This document shows, piece after piece, positions 15,959-24,847 of a DNA stretch of 64,000 bases. The number at the start of each line of letters is the position of its first letter. The first letter of the stretch is position 1. Position numbers and translations under genes: made by a program. The notes below the pieces were generated by a model that searched no databases, was not told the origin of the DNA, and saw nothing but the letters and a program-made list of their open reading frames with translations. The stretch is from Mycolicibacterium austroafricanum. GTDB lineage: Bacteria > Actinomycetota > Actinomycetes > Mycobacteriales > Mycobacteriaceae. The stretch is from assembly GCF_000612725.1 (NCBI RefSeq), contig NZ_HG964454.1:558750-622749 (forward strand). Reading direction: 5' to 3'.

Positions 15959-16749
15959 CACCCGTGCTCGAACTCGCCGATGTGACGTTCCGTCGCAACG
16001 GCAAGCAGATCATCGACGGCATCTCGCTGACGGTGAACGAGGGCGAGCACTGGGCGCTGCTGGGCCCGAACGGCGCAGGCAAGAGCACACTGCTGGGTTT
16101 CTGCGCGGCGGTGACGTTTCCGACGTCGGGCACCGTGCGGATCCTCGGCGAGCAGATGGGCCGGGTGGACCTGGCCAAGCTGCGGCACCACATCGGCCAC
16201 GTGAATCCGCGCCACCAGCTGCAGTACTCGCTGACCGTCCGCGACGTGGTGATGACCGGGATCACCGCGACGATCGACACCCCGATGCGGTGGACGGCCA
16301 GCAGCCAGGAGAGCGCCCGCGCCGACGCGATGATCGCGGCGGTCGGCCTGGCACACAAAGCCGACGACGTGTGGCCGACGCTGTCACAGGGTGAACGCGG
16401 CCGCACCCTCATCGCCAGGGCACTGATCGCCGAGCCGCGGCTGCTCCTGCTCGACGAACCGTCGACCGGGTTGGATGTGGCGGCCCGCGAACAGCTGCTG
16501 GAAACCATCGACTCGCTCGACCAGACCCACCCCGAGGTGGCGTCGATCCTCGTCACCCACCATCTGGAAGAACTGCCGATCACGACGACGCACGCGCTGC
16601 TGATCTCGGAGGGGCGGACCGTCGCCAGCGGGCCGGCCCGCGAGACGATCAGCACCGAGACGGTGTCAGAAGCGTTCGCCCATCCCGTGGTGGTCGGCTT
16701 CGACGAAGGGCGCTGGACGGCCCGCGCCAAGGCCGGCCGCATCGTCTAG
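15955..16749 (+). CDS. ABC transporter ATP-binding protein
   Basis: A 264-residue ABC ATPase. Walker A is GPNGAGKS at about 37-44, the signature is a variant LSQGERGRTLIAR near 143, Walker B with catalytic Glu is LLLLDEPSTGLD near 162, and the H-loop is LVTHHLEE. The sequence resembles the single-domain ATPases of metal or molybdate-type importers. No permease or binding protein lies nearby, so the partner is unknown, or it may act alone. The ATG overlaps the bcpB stop (ATGA), suggesting a two-gene operon. Confidence 0.88.
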   Translation: MTPVLELADVTFRRNGKQIIDGISLTVNEGEHWALLGPNGAGKSTLLGFCAAVTFPTSGTVRILGEQMGRVDLAKLRHHIGHVNPRHQLQYSLTVRDVVMTGITATIDTPMRWTASSQESARADAMIAAVGLAHKADDVWPTLSQGERGRTLIARALIAEPRLLLLDEPSTGLDVAAREQLLETIDSLDQTHPEVASILVTHHLEELPITTTHALLISEGRTVASGPARETISTETVSEAFAHPVVVGFDEGRWTARAKAGRIV

Positions 16750-16764
16750 GACCCACCGTCGAGA

Positions 16765-16811
16765 CTGAACTTGTTGCTGATTTCCGGCGCTCATCTCGGC
16801 AACAACTTCAG
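16765..16811. terminator. Strong hairpin between convergent ABC ATPase and hisI genes
   Basis: CTGAACTTGTTGCTGA at 16765-16780 pairs with TCGGCAACAACTTCAG at 16796-16811: a 16-base stem with one C-C mismatch and one G-U pair, around a 15-base loop. It sits just past the stop of the ATPase gene and just past the stop of hisI, so it probably ends both transcripts. No T-run follows, which is common in mycobacteria. Confidence 0.65.
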
Positions 16812-16819
16812 ATTCGCGG

Positions 16820-17170
16820 CTAAAGGTCGGGCCCCAGCAGCAGGTCGGCGTCGAAGCAGGTGTGGTCGCCGGTGTGGCATGCCCCGCCGACCTGATCCAC
16901 CTCGAGCAGCACGGTGTCGCCGTCGCAGTCCAGCCGCACCGAGTGGACCCGCTGGGTGTGCCCGGACGTCAGGCCTTTCACCCACTGCTCGCCGCGGGAC
17001 CGCGAAAAGTACGTGGCCTCACGGGTTTCCAGCGTCCGGGCGAGTGCGTCATCGTCCATCCACGCCACCATCAGCACCTGACCGGTGGCACGCTCCTGCA
17101 CCACCGCGGTGAACAGGCCGTCGGCGTTGCGCTTGAGCCGCGACGCGACCGCCGGGTCCAGAGCGCTCAT
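16820..17170 (-). CDS. hisI: Phosphoribosyl-AMP cyclohydrolase
   Basis: HisI opens the purine ring of phosphoribosyl-AMP, the third step of histidine synthesis. The 116-residue protein shows VLMVAWMDDDAL, the SRSRGEQWVKG block, the metal-binding DCDGDTVLLEV and the zinc site GGACHTGDHTCF. There is no fused HisE domain, as usual for actinobacteria. The ATG at 17168-17170 (MSALDPAV) is used; it has GAGGG 6 bases upstream. A TTG start eight codons earlier is less likely. It is the last gene of the his operon here. Confidence 0.95.
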   Translation of the reverse strand: MSALDPAVASRLKRNADGLFTAVVQERATGQVLMVAWMDDDALARTLETREATYFSRSRGEQWVKGLTSGHTQRVHSVRLDCDGDTVLLEVDQVGGACHTGDHTCFDADLLLGPDL

Positions 17171-17198
17171 CGCGGCCCTCGGCTCTTCGCGCAAGCGC

Positions 17199-17984
17199 TC
17201 ATCGCACTGTGATCCCTTCGGCTTTCATCGCCGCCTTCACCTGACCGATGGTCAGCTCACCGAAGTGGAACACGCTGGCCGCCAGCACGGCGTCCGCCCC
17301 GGCAGCGACCGCCGGTGCGAAATGTTCCACCGCGCCGGCACCACCGCTGGCGATCACCGGCACCGTCACCGCCCCGCGCACGGCACGCAGCATCTCCAGG
17401 TCGAATCCGGCCTTGGTGCCGTCGGCGTCCATCGAGTTGAGCAGGATCTCCCCCACCCCCAGCTCGGCGCCCTGGACCGCCCACTCGACCGCGTCGATCC
17501 CGGTCCCGCGCCGGCCGCCGTGGGTGGTGACCTCCCAGCCCGACGGTGTCGGCTGTGAGCCTTCGGGCACCGTGCGCGCGTCCACCGACAGCACGATGCA
17601 CTGCGAGCCGAACTGTCGCGACAGTTCCGAGAGCAGTTCAGGGCGGGCGATCGCGGCGGTGTTCACCGACACCTTGTCCGCACCGGCCCGCAACAGCGCA
17701 TCCACGTCGGCGACCGAACGGACCCCGCCGCCCACCGTGAGCGGGATGAACACCTGCTCGGCGGTGCGGCGCACCACATCGAGCATCGTGGCCCGCCCGG
17801 ACGAGGACGCGGTGACGTCCAGGAAGGTCAACTCGTCGGCGCCTTCGGCGTCGTAGGCGGCAGCCAGTTCCACCGGATCACCCGCGTCGCGCAGGTTCGC
17901 GAAGTTGACGCCCTTGACCACCCGGCCGCCGTCGACGTCCAGGCACGGGATCACCCGGGTGGCGACATCGCCGGCCGGCCTCAC
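17199..17984 (-). CDS. hisF: Imidazole glycerol phosphate synthase cyclase subunit
   Basis: HisF takes ammonia from HisH and makes imidazole glycerol phosphate and AICAR from PRFAR. The barrel shows RVIPCLDV and VLSVDA, holding the two catalytic aspartates, as well as FLDVTAS, TVGGGVR, GEILLNSMDADGTK and ASGGAGAVEHF. The GTG at 17982-17984 overlaps the impA stop (GTGA), giving 261 residues; the first conserved residues follow six codons later. The longer open frame upstream runs inside impA and is not used. Confidence 0.96.
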   Translation of the reverse strand: MRPAGDVATRVIPCLDVDGGRVVKGVNFANLRDAGDPVELAAAYDAEGADELTFLDVTASSSGRATMLDVVRRTAEQVFIPLTVGGGVRSVADVDALLRAGADKVSVNTAAIARPELLSELSRQFGSQCIVLSVDARTVPEGSQPTPSGWEVTTHGGRRGTGIDAVEWAVQGAELGVGEILLNSMDADGTKAGFDLEMLRAVRGAVTVPVIASGGAGAVEHFAPAVAAGADAVLAASVFHFGELTIGQVKAAMKAEGITVR

Positions 17985-18799
17985 AGGTAGTCCTTCGGGT
18001 CGCCCGCCGCTCTGACGAGCGCCAGGATCTCTTCGTGCACACCGGGGGCGGCGGCCAACGCCGACGACGAGGACGCCGTCCAGGTCTCGCCTGCCAGGTC
18101 GGTGACGATGCCGCCCGCGGCCCGCACGAGCGCGACACCGGCCGCGTGATCCCACAGGTGGTGGCCGAAACTGATTGCACCGCCCAGGATTCCGGCAGCC
18201 ACGTAGGCCAGGTCGATACCCGTGCTGCCGTGCATCCGCATCCGTGAGCACTCCCGGCTGAGATTCTCCAGCACCTTGACCCGGTAGCGGCCGGGGAAAC
18301 GCCCGCGCGAGTCGATGTTGAAGGTGCCTGTCCCGACGATCGATTCCGCCAGCGTCGTCGAGGCAAGCCGTGGCAGCTCTTCGCCATTGCACCGCACCGG
18401 GGCCCCGACCATCGACGTGTACCGCTGGCCCATGAAAGGCAGCCACGTCAACCCCAGGAGGGGCTTCCCCTCCCACAGCAGGCTCAGCAGGATCGCAGCC
18501 ATCGGCGAACCCGCCGCGTAGTTGAAGGTGCCGTCGACCGGGTCGAGCAGCCACACGTACTCGGCCTCCACCGATTCGCCGCCGAACTCCTCACCGTGCA
18601 CCCCGATCCCGGTCAGTCGGGTCAGCTCGGCGACCACCCGACGCTCGATGGCGAGGTCGATCTCGGTGGCGAAGTCGTTGCCTTTCTTGGCGACTGCCGA
18701 GTCGGCGCGGTGGCCGGCGATGAACTGCGCCGAGGCCGCCTCGAGCACACCGGCCGCGGTGTCGAGCAGTTCCGCGAGCTGCTGCGGCTCCGGGCTCAC
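17981..18799 (-). CDS. impA: Inositol monophosphatase-family phosphatase inside the his operon
   Basis: A 272-residue Mg-dependent sugar-phosphate phosphatase. The metal-binding sites are visible: GEEFGGE, the DPVDGTFNY block near 87, and WDHAAGVALVRAAGG near the C-terminus. In M. tuberculosis the gene at this place (Rv1604, impA) is assigned to inositol phosphate dephosphorylation. Its position between hisA and hisF raises the possibility of a histidinol-phosphate phosphatase role, but mycobacterial HisN is encoded elsewhere, so the substrate is open. The ATG overlaps the hisA stop (ATGA). Confidence 0.88.
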   Translation of the reverse strand: MSPEPQQLAELLDTAAGVLEAASAQFIAGHRADSAVAKKGNDFATEIDLAIERRVVAELTRLTGIGVHGEEFGGESVEAEYVWLLDPVDGTFNYAAGSPMAAILLSLLWEGKPLLGLTWLPFMGQRYTSMVGAPVRCNGEELPRLASTTLAESIVGTGTFNIDSRGRFPGRYRVKVLENLSRECSRMRMHGSTGIDLAYVAAGILGGAISFGHHLWDHAAGVALVRAAGGIVTDLAGETWTASSSSALAAAPGVHEEILALVRAAGDPKDYL

Positions 18800-19554
18800 G
18801 GGCCGACCGCGTCGAGCGCCTGCGGCAACGTGAATCGTCCTGCGTACAGGGCCTTTCCGACGATCGCGCCCTCGACACCACGGTCGGTCAGCGTCGCGAT
18901 CGCACGCAGGTCGTCAAGACTGGACACACCGCCGGACGCGATCACGGGCGCGTCGGTGCGCTCGCAGACCTGGGTGAGCAGTTCCAAGTTCGGTCCGTTG
19001 AGAGTGCCGTCCTTGGTCACGTCGGTGACCACGAACCGCGAACAGCCCTCGCCGTCAAGGCGATCCAGCACCGTCCACAGGTCGCCGCCGTCGGTTTCCC
19101 AGCCGCGGCCGCGGAGGCGGTGCTGACCGTCGACGATCTTGACGTCCAGTCCCACCGCGACCTTGTCGCCGTGCTCGGCGACCACCTTGGCGCACCACTG
19201 AGGGTTCTCCAGCGCTGCGGTGCCCAGGTTCACCCGCGCGCAGCCGGTCGCCAGCGCGGCGGCCAGGGAGTCGTCATCGCGGATCCCGCCGGACAGTTCC
19301 ACGGCGACGTCGAGCTTGCCGACAACCTCGGCGAGCAGTTCGCGGTTGGAGCCGCGTCCGAATGCCGCGTCGAGGTCGACCAGGTGGATCCACTCCGCGC
19401 CGTCGCGCTGCCACGTCATCGCCGCGTCGAGCGCAGAGCCGTACTCGGTCTCGCTGCCGGCCTGCCCCTGCACCAACCGCACCGCACGGCCCTCGACCAC
19501 GTCGACGGCGGGCAGCAGGATCAGCGCGGAGGGTTTCGAAGAACTCGGATTCAC
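18796..19554 (-). CDS. priA: Bifunctional phosphoribosyl isomerase (HisA/TrpF)
   Basis: In actinobacteria this barrel isomerises both ProFAR for histidine and phosphoribosyl anthranilate for tryptophan. Motifs are LLPAVDVVEGRAVRLVQG, HLVDLDAAFGRGSN, ELSGGIRDD, the catalytic Asp in VVTDVTKDGTLNGPN, and ASGGVSSLDDL. No trpF occurs in the trp operon of this window, which supports the dual role. The start is uncertain: a GTG at 19552-19554 gives 252 residues; a TTG at 19563 overlapping the hisH stop is also possible. Both lie before the conserved core. Confidence 0.94.
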   Translation of the reverse strand: MNPSSSKPSALILLPAVDVVEGRAVRLVQGQAGSETEYGSALDAAMTWQRDGAEWIHLVDLDAAFGRGSNRELLAEVVGKLDVAVELSGGIRDDDSLAAALATGCARVNLGTAALENPQWCAKVVAEHGDKVAVGLDVKIVDGQHRLRGRGWETDGGDLWTVLDRLDGEGCSRFVVTDVTKDGTLNGPNLELLTQVCERTDAPVIASGGVSSLDDLRAIATLTDRGVEGAIVGKALYAGRFTLPQALDAVGP

Positions 19555-19559
19555 GCTGG

Positions 19560-20180
19560 TCAACTTAGCGCCCCGACCCAGTTGGACAGTAATTCGGCGC
19601 CGGCGTCCCCGCTCTTCTCAGGGTGGAACTGGGTGGCCGACAGCGGGCCGTCCTCCACCGCGGCGAGGAACGGTACGTGGTGGGTGGCCCACGTCAGCAG
19701 AGCCCCGGAACCGCCCTCCCACTGTTGGGCGGCGTAGGAGTGCACGAAATAGAACCGGGTGTCGGCGTCGATGCCCTTGAACAGCACGCTGCCGGCGGGA
19801 GCGTCGACGACGTTCCAGCCCATGTGCGGGATCACCGGAGCGTCCAGCCGGATCACCGAGCCGGGCCACTGCCCGCAGCCGGCCGACTCGACCCCGAACT
19901 CGACGCCGCGGGCGAACATGATCTGCATGCCCACGCACACGCCGAGAACCGGGCGGCCCGCTGACACGCGGTCGGCGATGATCTTGTCGCCGCCGATCGC
20001 GCGCAGGCCCGTCATGCAGGCCTGAAACGCACCGACCCCGGGCACCACGAGGCCGTCGGCGTTGGCCGCCGCCTCCGCATCGGCGGTGACCTCGACGTGC
20101 GCCCCCACCCGTTCCAGCGCGCGCTGAGCGGACCTCAGATTGCCCGACCCGTAGTCCAGGACGACGAGTTTGGTTGTCAC
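19560..20180 (-). CDS. hisH: Imidazole glycerol phosphate synthase glutaminase subunit
   Basis: HisH hydrolyses glutamine and feeds ammonia to HisF. The 206-residue class I amidotransferase has [11 protein letters not shown] at the start, the oxyanion PGVGAF, the nucleophile cysteine in [11 protein letters not shown], and the His-Glu pair in TQFHPEKSG. The GTG start overlaps the hisB stop (GTGA). The next gene, priA, follows within a few bases. Confidence 0.96.
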
Positions 20181-20803
20181 AGCGTGCCCTTCGTGGACGG
20201 CACACCGCTGACCCGCGGGTCGTACTCGACAGCCTGGCGCAGCGCCCGCGCGACGGCCTTGTACTCGGCCTCGGTGATGTGGTGCGGGTCGCGCCCGTAA
20301 AGGGTGCGCACGTGCAGCGCGATCCGGGCGTTGAAGGCCAGCGACTCGAACACATGCCGGTTGACCACGGTGTGATACGGGGCGGCCGAACCGGCGATCG
20401 TGAATTCGACCATATAGTCGGGTTCCCCGGTGTGCACGAAGTACGGGCGGCCCGACACGTCGACGGCGGCGTGGGCCAGCGTCTCGTCCATCGGAATGAA
20501 CGCATCGCCGAAGCGGCGGATGCCCTTCTTGTCGCCGAGCGCCTGTCCCAGCGCCTGACCGAGCACGATCGCGGTGTCCTCGATCGTGTGGTGGCCCTCG
20601 ATCTCGATGTCGCCGACGGCCTTGATCGTGAGGTCGAAGCTCGCGTGGCTGCCCAGCGAGGTCAGCATGTGGTCGAAGAACGGGACGCCGGTGTCGACGC
20701 TGACCTGCCCGGTGCCGTCGAGGTCGAGCTCGACGACGATGTCGGACTCCTTGGTCTTGCGCTCGACTTTGGCGCGTCGGGCGGGGCGAATCGGATCGCT
20801 CAC
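20177..20803 (-). CDS. hisB: Imidazoleglycerol-phosphate dehydratase
   Basis: This manganese enzyme dehydrates imidazole glycerol phosphate. The 208 residues carry the metal-binding repeats [35 protein letters not shown] and [12 protein letters not shown]. It is the single-function form, with no phosphatase domain. The ATG overlaps the hisC stop and the gene end overlaps the hisH start. Confidence 0.97.
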
Positions 20804-21921
20804 GGTGCTCCTATTCGGGCGCTGGCGGCCAGCAGCGCATCGTTTTCTTCGGCCAGGCCGATGGTGGTGCGCAGGTATCCGGGGATGCCGACGTCGCGGA
20901 TCAGCACACCCTCGTCCAGGTAGCGCTGCCAGGTGGCGGGCGCATCGGCGAACTCACCGAACAGGATGAAGTTCGCGTCACTGGGGATGACCCGGAAACC
21001 CATGCCCGTCAACGCCTGCGACACCCGCTCGCGTTCCGCGATCAGCGTCGCGACGCTGCCGAGCGTGTCGTCGGCATGGCGCAGCGCGGCGCGCGCGGCG
21101 GCCTGCGTGACCGAAGACAGGTGGTAGGGCAGGCGCACCAGCAGCATCGCGTCGATGACGGCGGGTGCCGCGACCAGGTACCCGACCCGCCCGCCGGCGA
21201 ACGCGAACGCCTTGCTCATGGTGCGGGTGACGACGAGCTTGCCCGGGTAACTCTCGATGAGCCCGATGGCGCTGGGCTGCGAGGAGAATTCGCCGTACGC
21301 CTCGTCGACGATCATGACGCCGCCGTCCTGCAGACACAGCGCGTCGAGCAGCAGTCGCAGATCGTCGAGCGAAACACTCTGTCCCGACGGGTTGTTGGGG
21401 CTCGTGACGAACACGACGTCGGGGGTGTGCTCCTTGATCGCGGTCGCGGCCACCGCGGCATCGAGACCGAAGTCGTCGCCCCGGTTGGCCACCAGCCATC
21501 GGGTCTGGGTGCCGTCGGAGATGATCGGGTGCATCGAGTACGACGGCACGAAGCCGAGCGCGCTGCGCCCGGGACCACCGAACGCCTGAAGCAACTGCTG
21601 CAGGATCTCATTGGAACCGTTGGCCGCCCAGACGTTCTCGACACCGACCGCGGTGCCGGTCTGCGCGCTCAAATAGGCGGCCAGATCGGTGCGCAGCGCG
21701 ACCGCGTCACGGTCGGGATAACGGTGCAACTCCCCCGCCACCTCGCGCACCGACTGCGCGACATCGTCGATCAGGGCCCGCGTCGGTGGGTGCGGGTTCT
21801 CGTTGGTGTTCAGCCGTACCGGAACCGACAACTGCGGCGCCCCGTAGGGGCTCTTGCCGCGCAGATCGTCGCGCAGCGGCAGGTCGTCGAGCGTGATGCT
21901 GCTGCCGGGCACCCCGGTCAC
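20800..21921 (-). CDS. hisC: Histidinol-phosphate aminotransferase
   Basis: A PLP-dependent fold type I aminotransferase of 373 residues that makes histidinol phosphate from imidazole acetol phosphate. It shows [10 protein letters not shown] near the start, [12 protein letters not shown], the SPNNPSGQ loop, IVDEAYGEF, the PLP lysine in [17 protein letters not shown], and LRTTIG near the end. The GTG start overlaps the hisD stop (GTGA). Confidence 0.96.
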
Positions 21922-23273
21922 CGCTCGAACCTCCGGCGCACGGCTTCGCCGTGGCTGGGCAGGTTCTCGGCCTTGGCCAGCGTGATGACGTAGCCCGACA
22001 CGTCCTTCAGCGCCGCCTCGGTGTAGTCCACGACGTGGATGCCGCGCAGGAAGGTCTGCACCGACAATCCACTGGAATGCCGGGCGCAGCCCGCGGTGGG
22101 GAGCACATGGTTCGAGCCTGCGCAGTAGTCACCGAGGCTCACCGGTGACCACGGACCGACGAAAATCGCTCCGGCAGAACGGATCCTGCCCGCGACAGCG
22201 GCCGCGTCGACGGTCTGGATCTCCAGGTGCTCGGCGGCGTAGGCGTTCACGGTGCGGATCCCGGCCTCGATGTCGTCGACGAGGACGATCGCCGACTGCT
22301 GCCCACCCAGCGCGGCCGTCACCCGCTCGCGGTGCACGGTGGTCTCCAGCTGTACGGCCAGCTCGCGGTCGGTGGCGTCGGCCAACTCGGCGCTGTCGGT
22401 GACCAGGACGCTGGCGGCCATCTCGTCGTGCTCGGCCTGACTGATCAGGTCCGCGACGACGTGCGCCGGGTCGGCGGTGTGGTCGGCCAGGATCGCGATC
22501 TCGGTGGGGCCGGCCTCGGCGTCGATGCCGACCGCCGACCGGCAGATGCGTTTGGCGGCGGTGACGTAGATGTTGCCGGGCCCGGTGATCATGTCGACCG
22601 GAGCGAGTTCGGCTCCGTCGGTGTCGACGCCGCCGTAGGCCAGCAACGCGACGGCCTGGGCCCCGCCGACCGCCCAGACCTCGTCGACACCGAGCAGCGC
22701 CGCCGCGGCCAGGATCGTCGGATGCGGAAGGCCCTTGAAGGGCTCAGCATTCCCCGCCTGCGGCGGGCTGGCGATCACCAGCGAGTCCACGCCCGCGGTC
22801 TGGGCGGGCACCACGTTCATCACGACGCTGGACGGGTAGACGGCGTTTCCGCCGGGCACGTAGAGCCCGACCCGCTCGACCGGTACCCAGCGCTCGGTCA
22901 CGGTGGCGCCCGGCGCGAGCGTGGTCGTGGTGTCGGTGCGGCGCTGATCGGCGTGCACGGCGCGGGCCCGCTCGATCGCGACCTCCAGCGCGGTGCGGAC
23001 ATCGGGATCGAGCTCGGCGAGCGCCGCCTTCAGCCTTTCGGCGGGAACCCGCACCTGGTCGGGCCGGATACCGTCGAACGCGGCACCGTACTCCAGCGCC
23101 GCGGCGGCTCCGCGCTCGGCGACCGCATCGACGATGGGCCTGACTTTGGGCACGACGGTGTCGACGTCGACACCGCCGCGCGGCAGTGCCGAGCGCAGGC
23201 GGGCCGCCGACAGCGCGGTGCCGCGCAGATCGATGCGCCGCAGAAGCCCTGGCGATACATTCACGCTGACCAT
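21918..23273 (-). CDS. hisD: Histidinol dehydrogenase
   Basis: HisD oxidises histidinol to histidine in two NAD-dependent steps with zinc. The 451-residue protein has YVPGGNAVYPSSV, GPGNIYVTAAKR, DAEAGPTEI, SQAEHDEMA and the signature GDYCAGSNHVLPT with GLSVQTFLR. The ATG at 23271-23273 is chosen; a GTG three codons later is possible. It heads the his operon and diverges from the deazaflavin oxidoreductase gene with 36 bases between, so the operon promoter must lie there. hisG and hisE are not in the window. Confidence 0.96.
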   Translation of the reverse strand: MVSVNVSPGLLRRIDLRGTALSAARLRSALPRGGVDVDTVVPKVRPIVDAVAERGAAAALEYGAAFDGIRPDQVRVPAERLKAALAELDPDVRTALEVAIERARAVHADQRRTDTTTTLAPGATVTERWVPVERVGLYVPGGNAVYPSSVVMNVVPAQTAGVDSLVIASPPQAGNAEPFKGLPHPTILAAAALLGVDEVWAVGGAQAVALLAYGGVDTDGAELAPVDMITGPGNIYVTAAKRICRSAVGIDAEAGPTEIAILADHTADPAHVVADLISQAEHDEMAASVLVTDSAELADATDRELAVQLETTVHRERVTAALGGQQSAIVLVDDIEAGIRTVNAYAAEHLEIQTVDAAAVAGRIRSAGAIFVGPWSPVSLGDYCAGSNHVLPTAGCARHSSGLSVQTFLRGIHVVDYTEAALKDVSGYVITLAKAENLPSHGEAVRRRFER

Positions 23274-23309
23274 TGTCCCAGAGCTGCACAAATCAGTATC
23301 GGAGGCGTC

Positions 23310-23732
23310 ATGTCCGATCGGCCCCGCAAGAACACGCACCCCAACAACGCACCCGGCGTACCGATGATCTTCCCGCCGTGGTTCGAAAAACTGCAGATCA
23401 AGTACATCAACCCGGTGATCCGGCCGCTGTCGAAGCGGATGCCGGGCCTGGGTGTGATCAAGCACCGCGGCCGCACCTCGGGCACCGAGTACGAGACGAT
23501 CGTCACGCCGTACCGCAAGGGAACGGTGCTGGCGATCGGGCTGGCCCACGGCAAGACGAACTGGGTCAAGAACGTGCTGGCGGCCGGCGAGGCCGACATC
23601 CAGATCGGCAAAAAGACCCTCCACCTGGTGCGACCCCGGGTGCTGCCGGCTGGCACCGATGACCCGTCGCTGCCGCGGACCGCGCAGATGCTCGCCAAGC
23701 GGTCGGGGGTTTTCGTCGCCGATATCGTTTGA
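23310..23732 (+). CDS. Deazaflavin (F420)-dependent nitroreductase-family protein
   Basis: A 140-residue protein of the Ddn/DUF385 family of split-barrel proteins that bind cofactor F420. Motifs are IKHRGRTSGTEYETIVTPYR and NWVKNVLAAGEADIQ, where this family contacts F420. The physiological substrate is unknown; relatives reduce nitroimidazoles or quinones. The ATG has a very good ribosome site (GGAGG, 4 bases upstream). The long open frame upstream is antisense to hisD and is not part of the gene. Confidence 0.87.
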   Translation: MSDRPRKNTHPNNAPGVPMIFPPWFEKLQIKYINPVIRPLSKRMPGLGVIKHRGRTSGTEYETIVTPYRKGTVLAIGLAHGKTNWVKNVLAAGEADIQIGKKTLHLVRPRVLPAGTDDPSLPRTAQMLAKRSGVFVADIV

Positions 23733-23755
23733 CATCCGCTGACACACTTGACGAC

Positions 23756-24394
23756 ATGACCTGGCAGATGTGGCTCGCGTTCGTCGGCGCGGCGATCCTG
23801 ATCGCGGTGTCACCGGGTGCCGGGGCCATCCAGTCGATGGCCACCGGCATGACCCATGGCGTGAAGCGGGGTTACTGGAGCATCGTCGGCCTCGAGATCG
23901 GCCTGATGCTGCAGCTGACGCTGGTGGCGATCGGACTGGGTGCGGCCGTGGCGAACTCGATCCTGGCGTTCACCGTCATCAAGTGGATCGGGGTGGCGTA
24001 CCTGGCCTACCTGGCGGTCCGCCAGTGGCGCACCGCCGCGATCGACCTGAACGCCGAGGTGGACCGTGACGTCGACGGGGGCCGGACATCCCTGCTGGTG
24101 CGTGGCTTTCTCGTCAATGCGACGAACCCGAAGGGCCTGCTGTTCTTCCTGGCCGTGATGCCGCAGTTCGTGGTTCCGACCACGCCGTTGCTACCGCAAT
24201 ACCTGGCGATCGGCGTGACGATGGTCGCCGTCGACATGGTGGTGATGGGCCTCTACACGGGACTGGCCGTGCGGCTGTTGACCTGGCTGCGCACCCCGCG
24301 CCAGCACACGGTGCTGAGCCGGGTGTTCTCCGGGCTGTTCGCCGCGGCCGCGGTGGTGCTGGCGTTGGTCCGGCGCGGCCCTGCTACGGCGTGA
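23756..24394 (+). CDS. LysE/RhtB-family amino-acid exporter
   Basis: A 212-residue inner-membrane protein with about six helices. The family opening is present: FVGAAILIAVSPGAGAIQSMATGMTHGVKRGYW is read as a helix and loop with SPGAGAI, followed by GLEIGLMLQLTLV. The conserved NPKGLLFFLAVMPQFV lies in the middle. The exported compound is not predictable. The ATG at 23756-23758 is chosen over a TTG overlapping the previous gene. It converges on the nad operon with a 3-base gap. Confidence 0.86.
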   Translation: MTWQMWLAFVGAAILIAVSPGAGAIQSMATGMTHGVKRGYWSIVGLEIGLMLQLTLVAIGLGAAVANSILAFTVIKWIGVAYLAYLAVRQWRTAAIDLNAEVDRDVDGGRTSLLVRGFLVNATNPKGLLFFLAVMPQFVVPTTPLLPQYLAIGVTMVAVDMVVMGLYTGLAVRLLTWLRTPRQHTVLSRVFSGLFAAAAVVLALVRRGPATA

Positions 24395-24397
24395 CGG

Positions 24398-24844
24398 CTA
24401 CCCGCAGCGGTCGCTGACGGCGGTGCTGGCCGCCTCGGCCTCCCGGAGGCGGTCGGCCTGGACAGGATCGGTGTTCGGCACCCCGGCGGTGGCTGCCGCA
24501 CCGATGTCCATCAGCTGGTTGGCGAACCTGCGGACCTCGCCGGCGAGGTCGGCCGGGGTGGCCGGATCCAGCCGGGCCAACAGGTACTGGCCACCGTCGA
24601 GCAGTGCCACCCGCGCGTTCGCCGCCGCCGCAAGCGCGCCGGCGATGTCACCGGATCCGCCGGGTGGCTCTACGTTGGTGTTGGTCGCGACAGCGGTGCG
24701 CACGGTGTCGAACGCCGCACAGATTCCGGTCTCGGCCGCGCCGCGCTGTTCGTCGGTGTAGTCGGGCCCGTGGTCCAGGGTGCGCAGCAGCGCGAAGACG
24801 GAGACGCCGAGCGCCAGCAGCGCCACCGCGAGGGCTGACTTCAT
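24398..24844 (-). CDS. Conserved hypothetical anchored or exported protein downstream of nadC
   Basis: A 148-residue protein with one N-terminal hydrophobic segment (residues 3-20), either a membrane anchor or an uncleaved signal. The rest is Ala-rich and likely helical, with two cysteines (GICAAF and the terminal DRCG). I do not recognise a function. It starts 3 bases after the nadC stop, so it is the last gene of nadA-nadB-nadC. Confidence 0.7.
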   Translation of the reverse strand: MKSALAVALLALGVSVFALLRTLDHGPDYTDEQRGAAETGICAAFDTVRTAVATNTNVEPPGGSGDIAGALAAAANARVALLDGGQYLLARLDPATPADLAGEVRRFANQLMDIGAAATAGVPNTDPVQADRLREAEAASTAVSDRCG

Positions 24845-24847
24845 GGT

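Noticed and set aside
22227..23309. Long plus-strand open frame running across hisD into the deazaflavin gene
   Set aside because: It is the antisense shadow of hisD; high G+C keeps stop codons rare. Only the part from 23310 has a ribosome site and family motifs.
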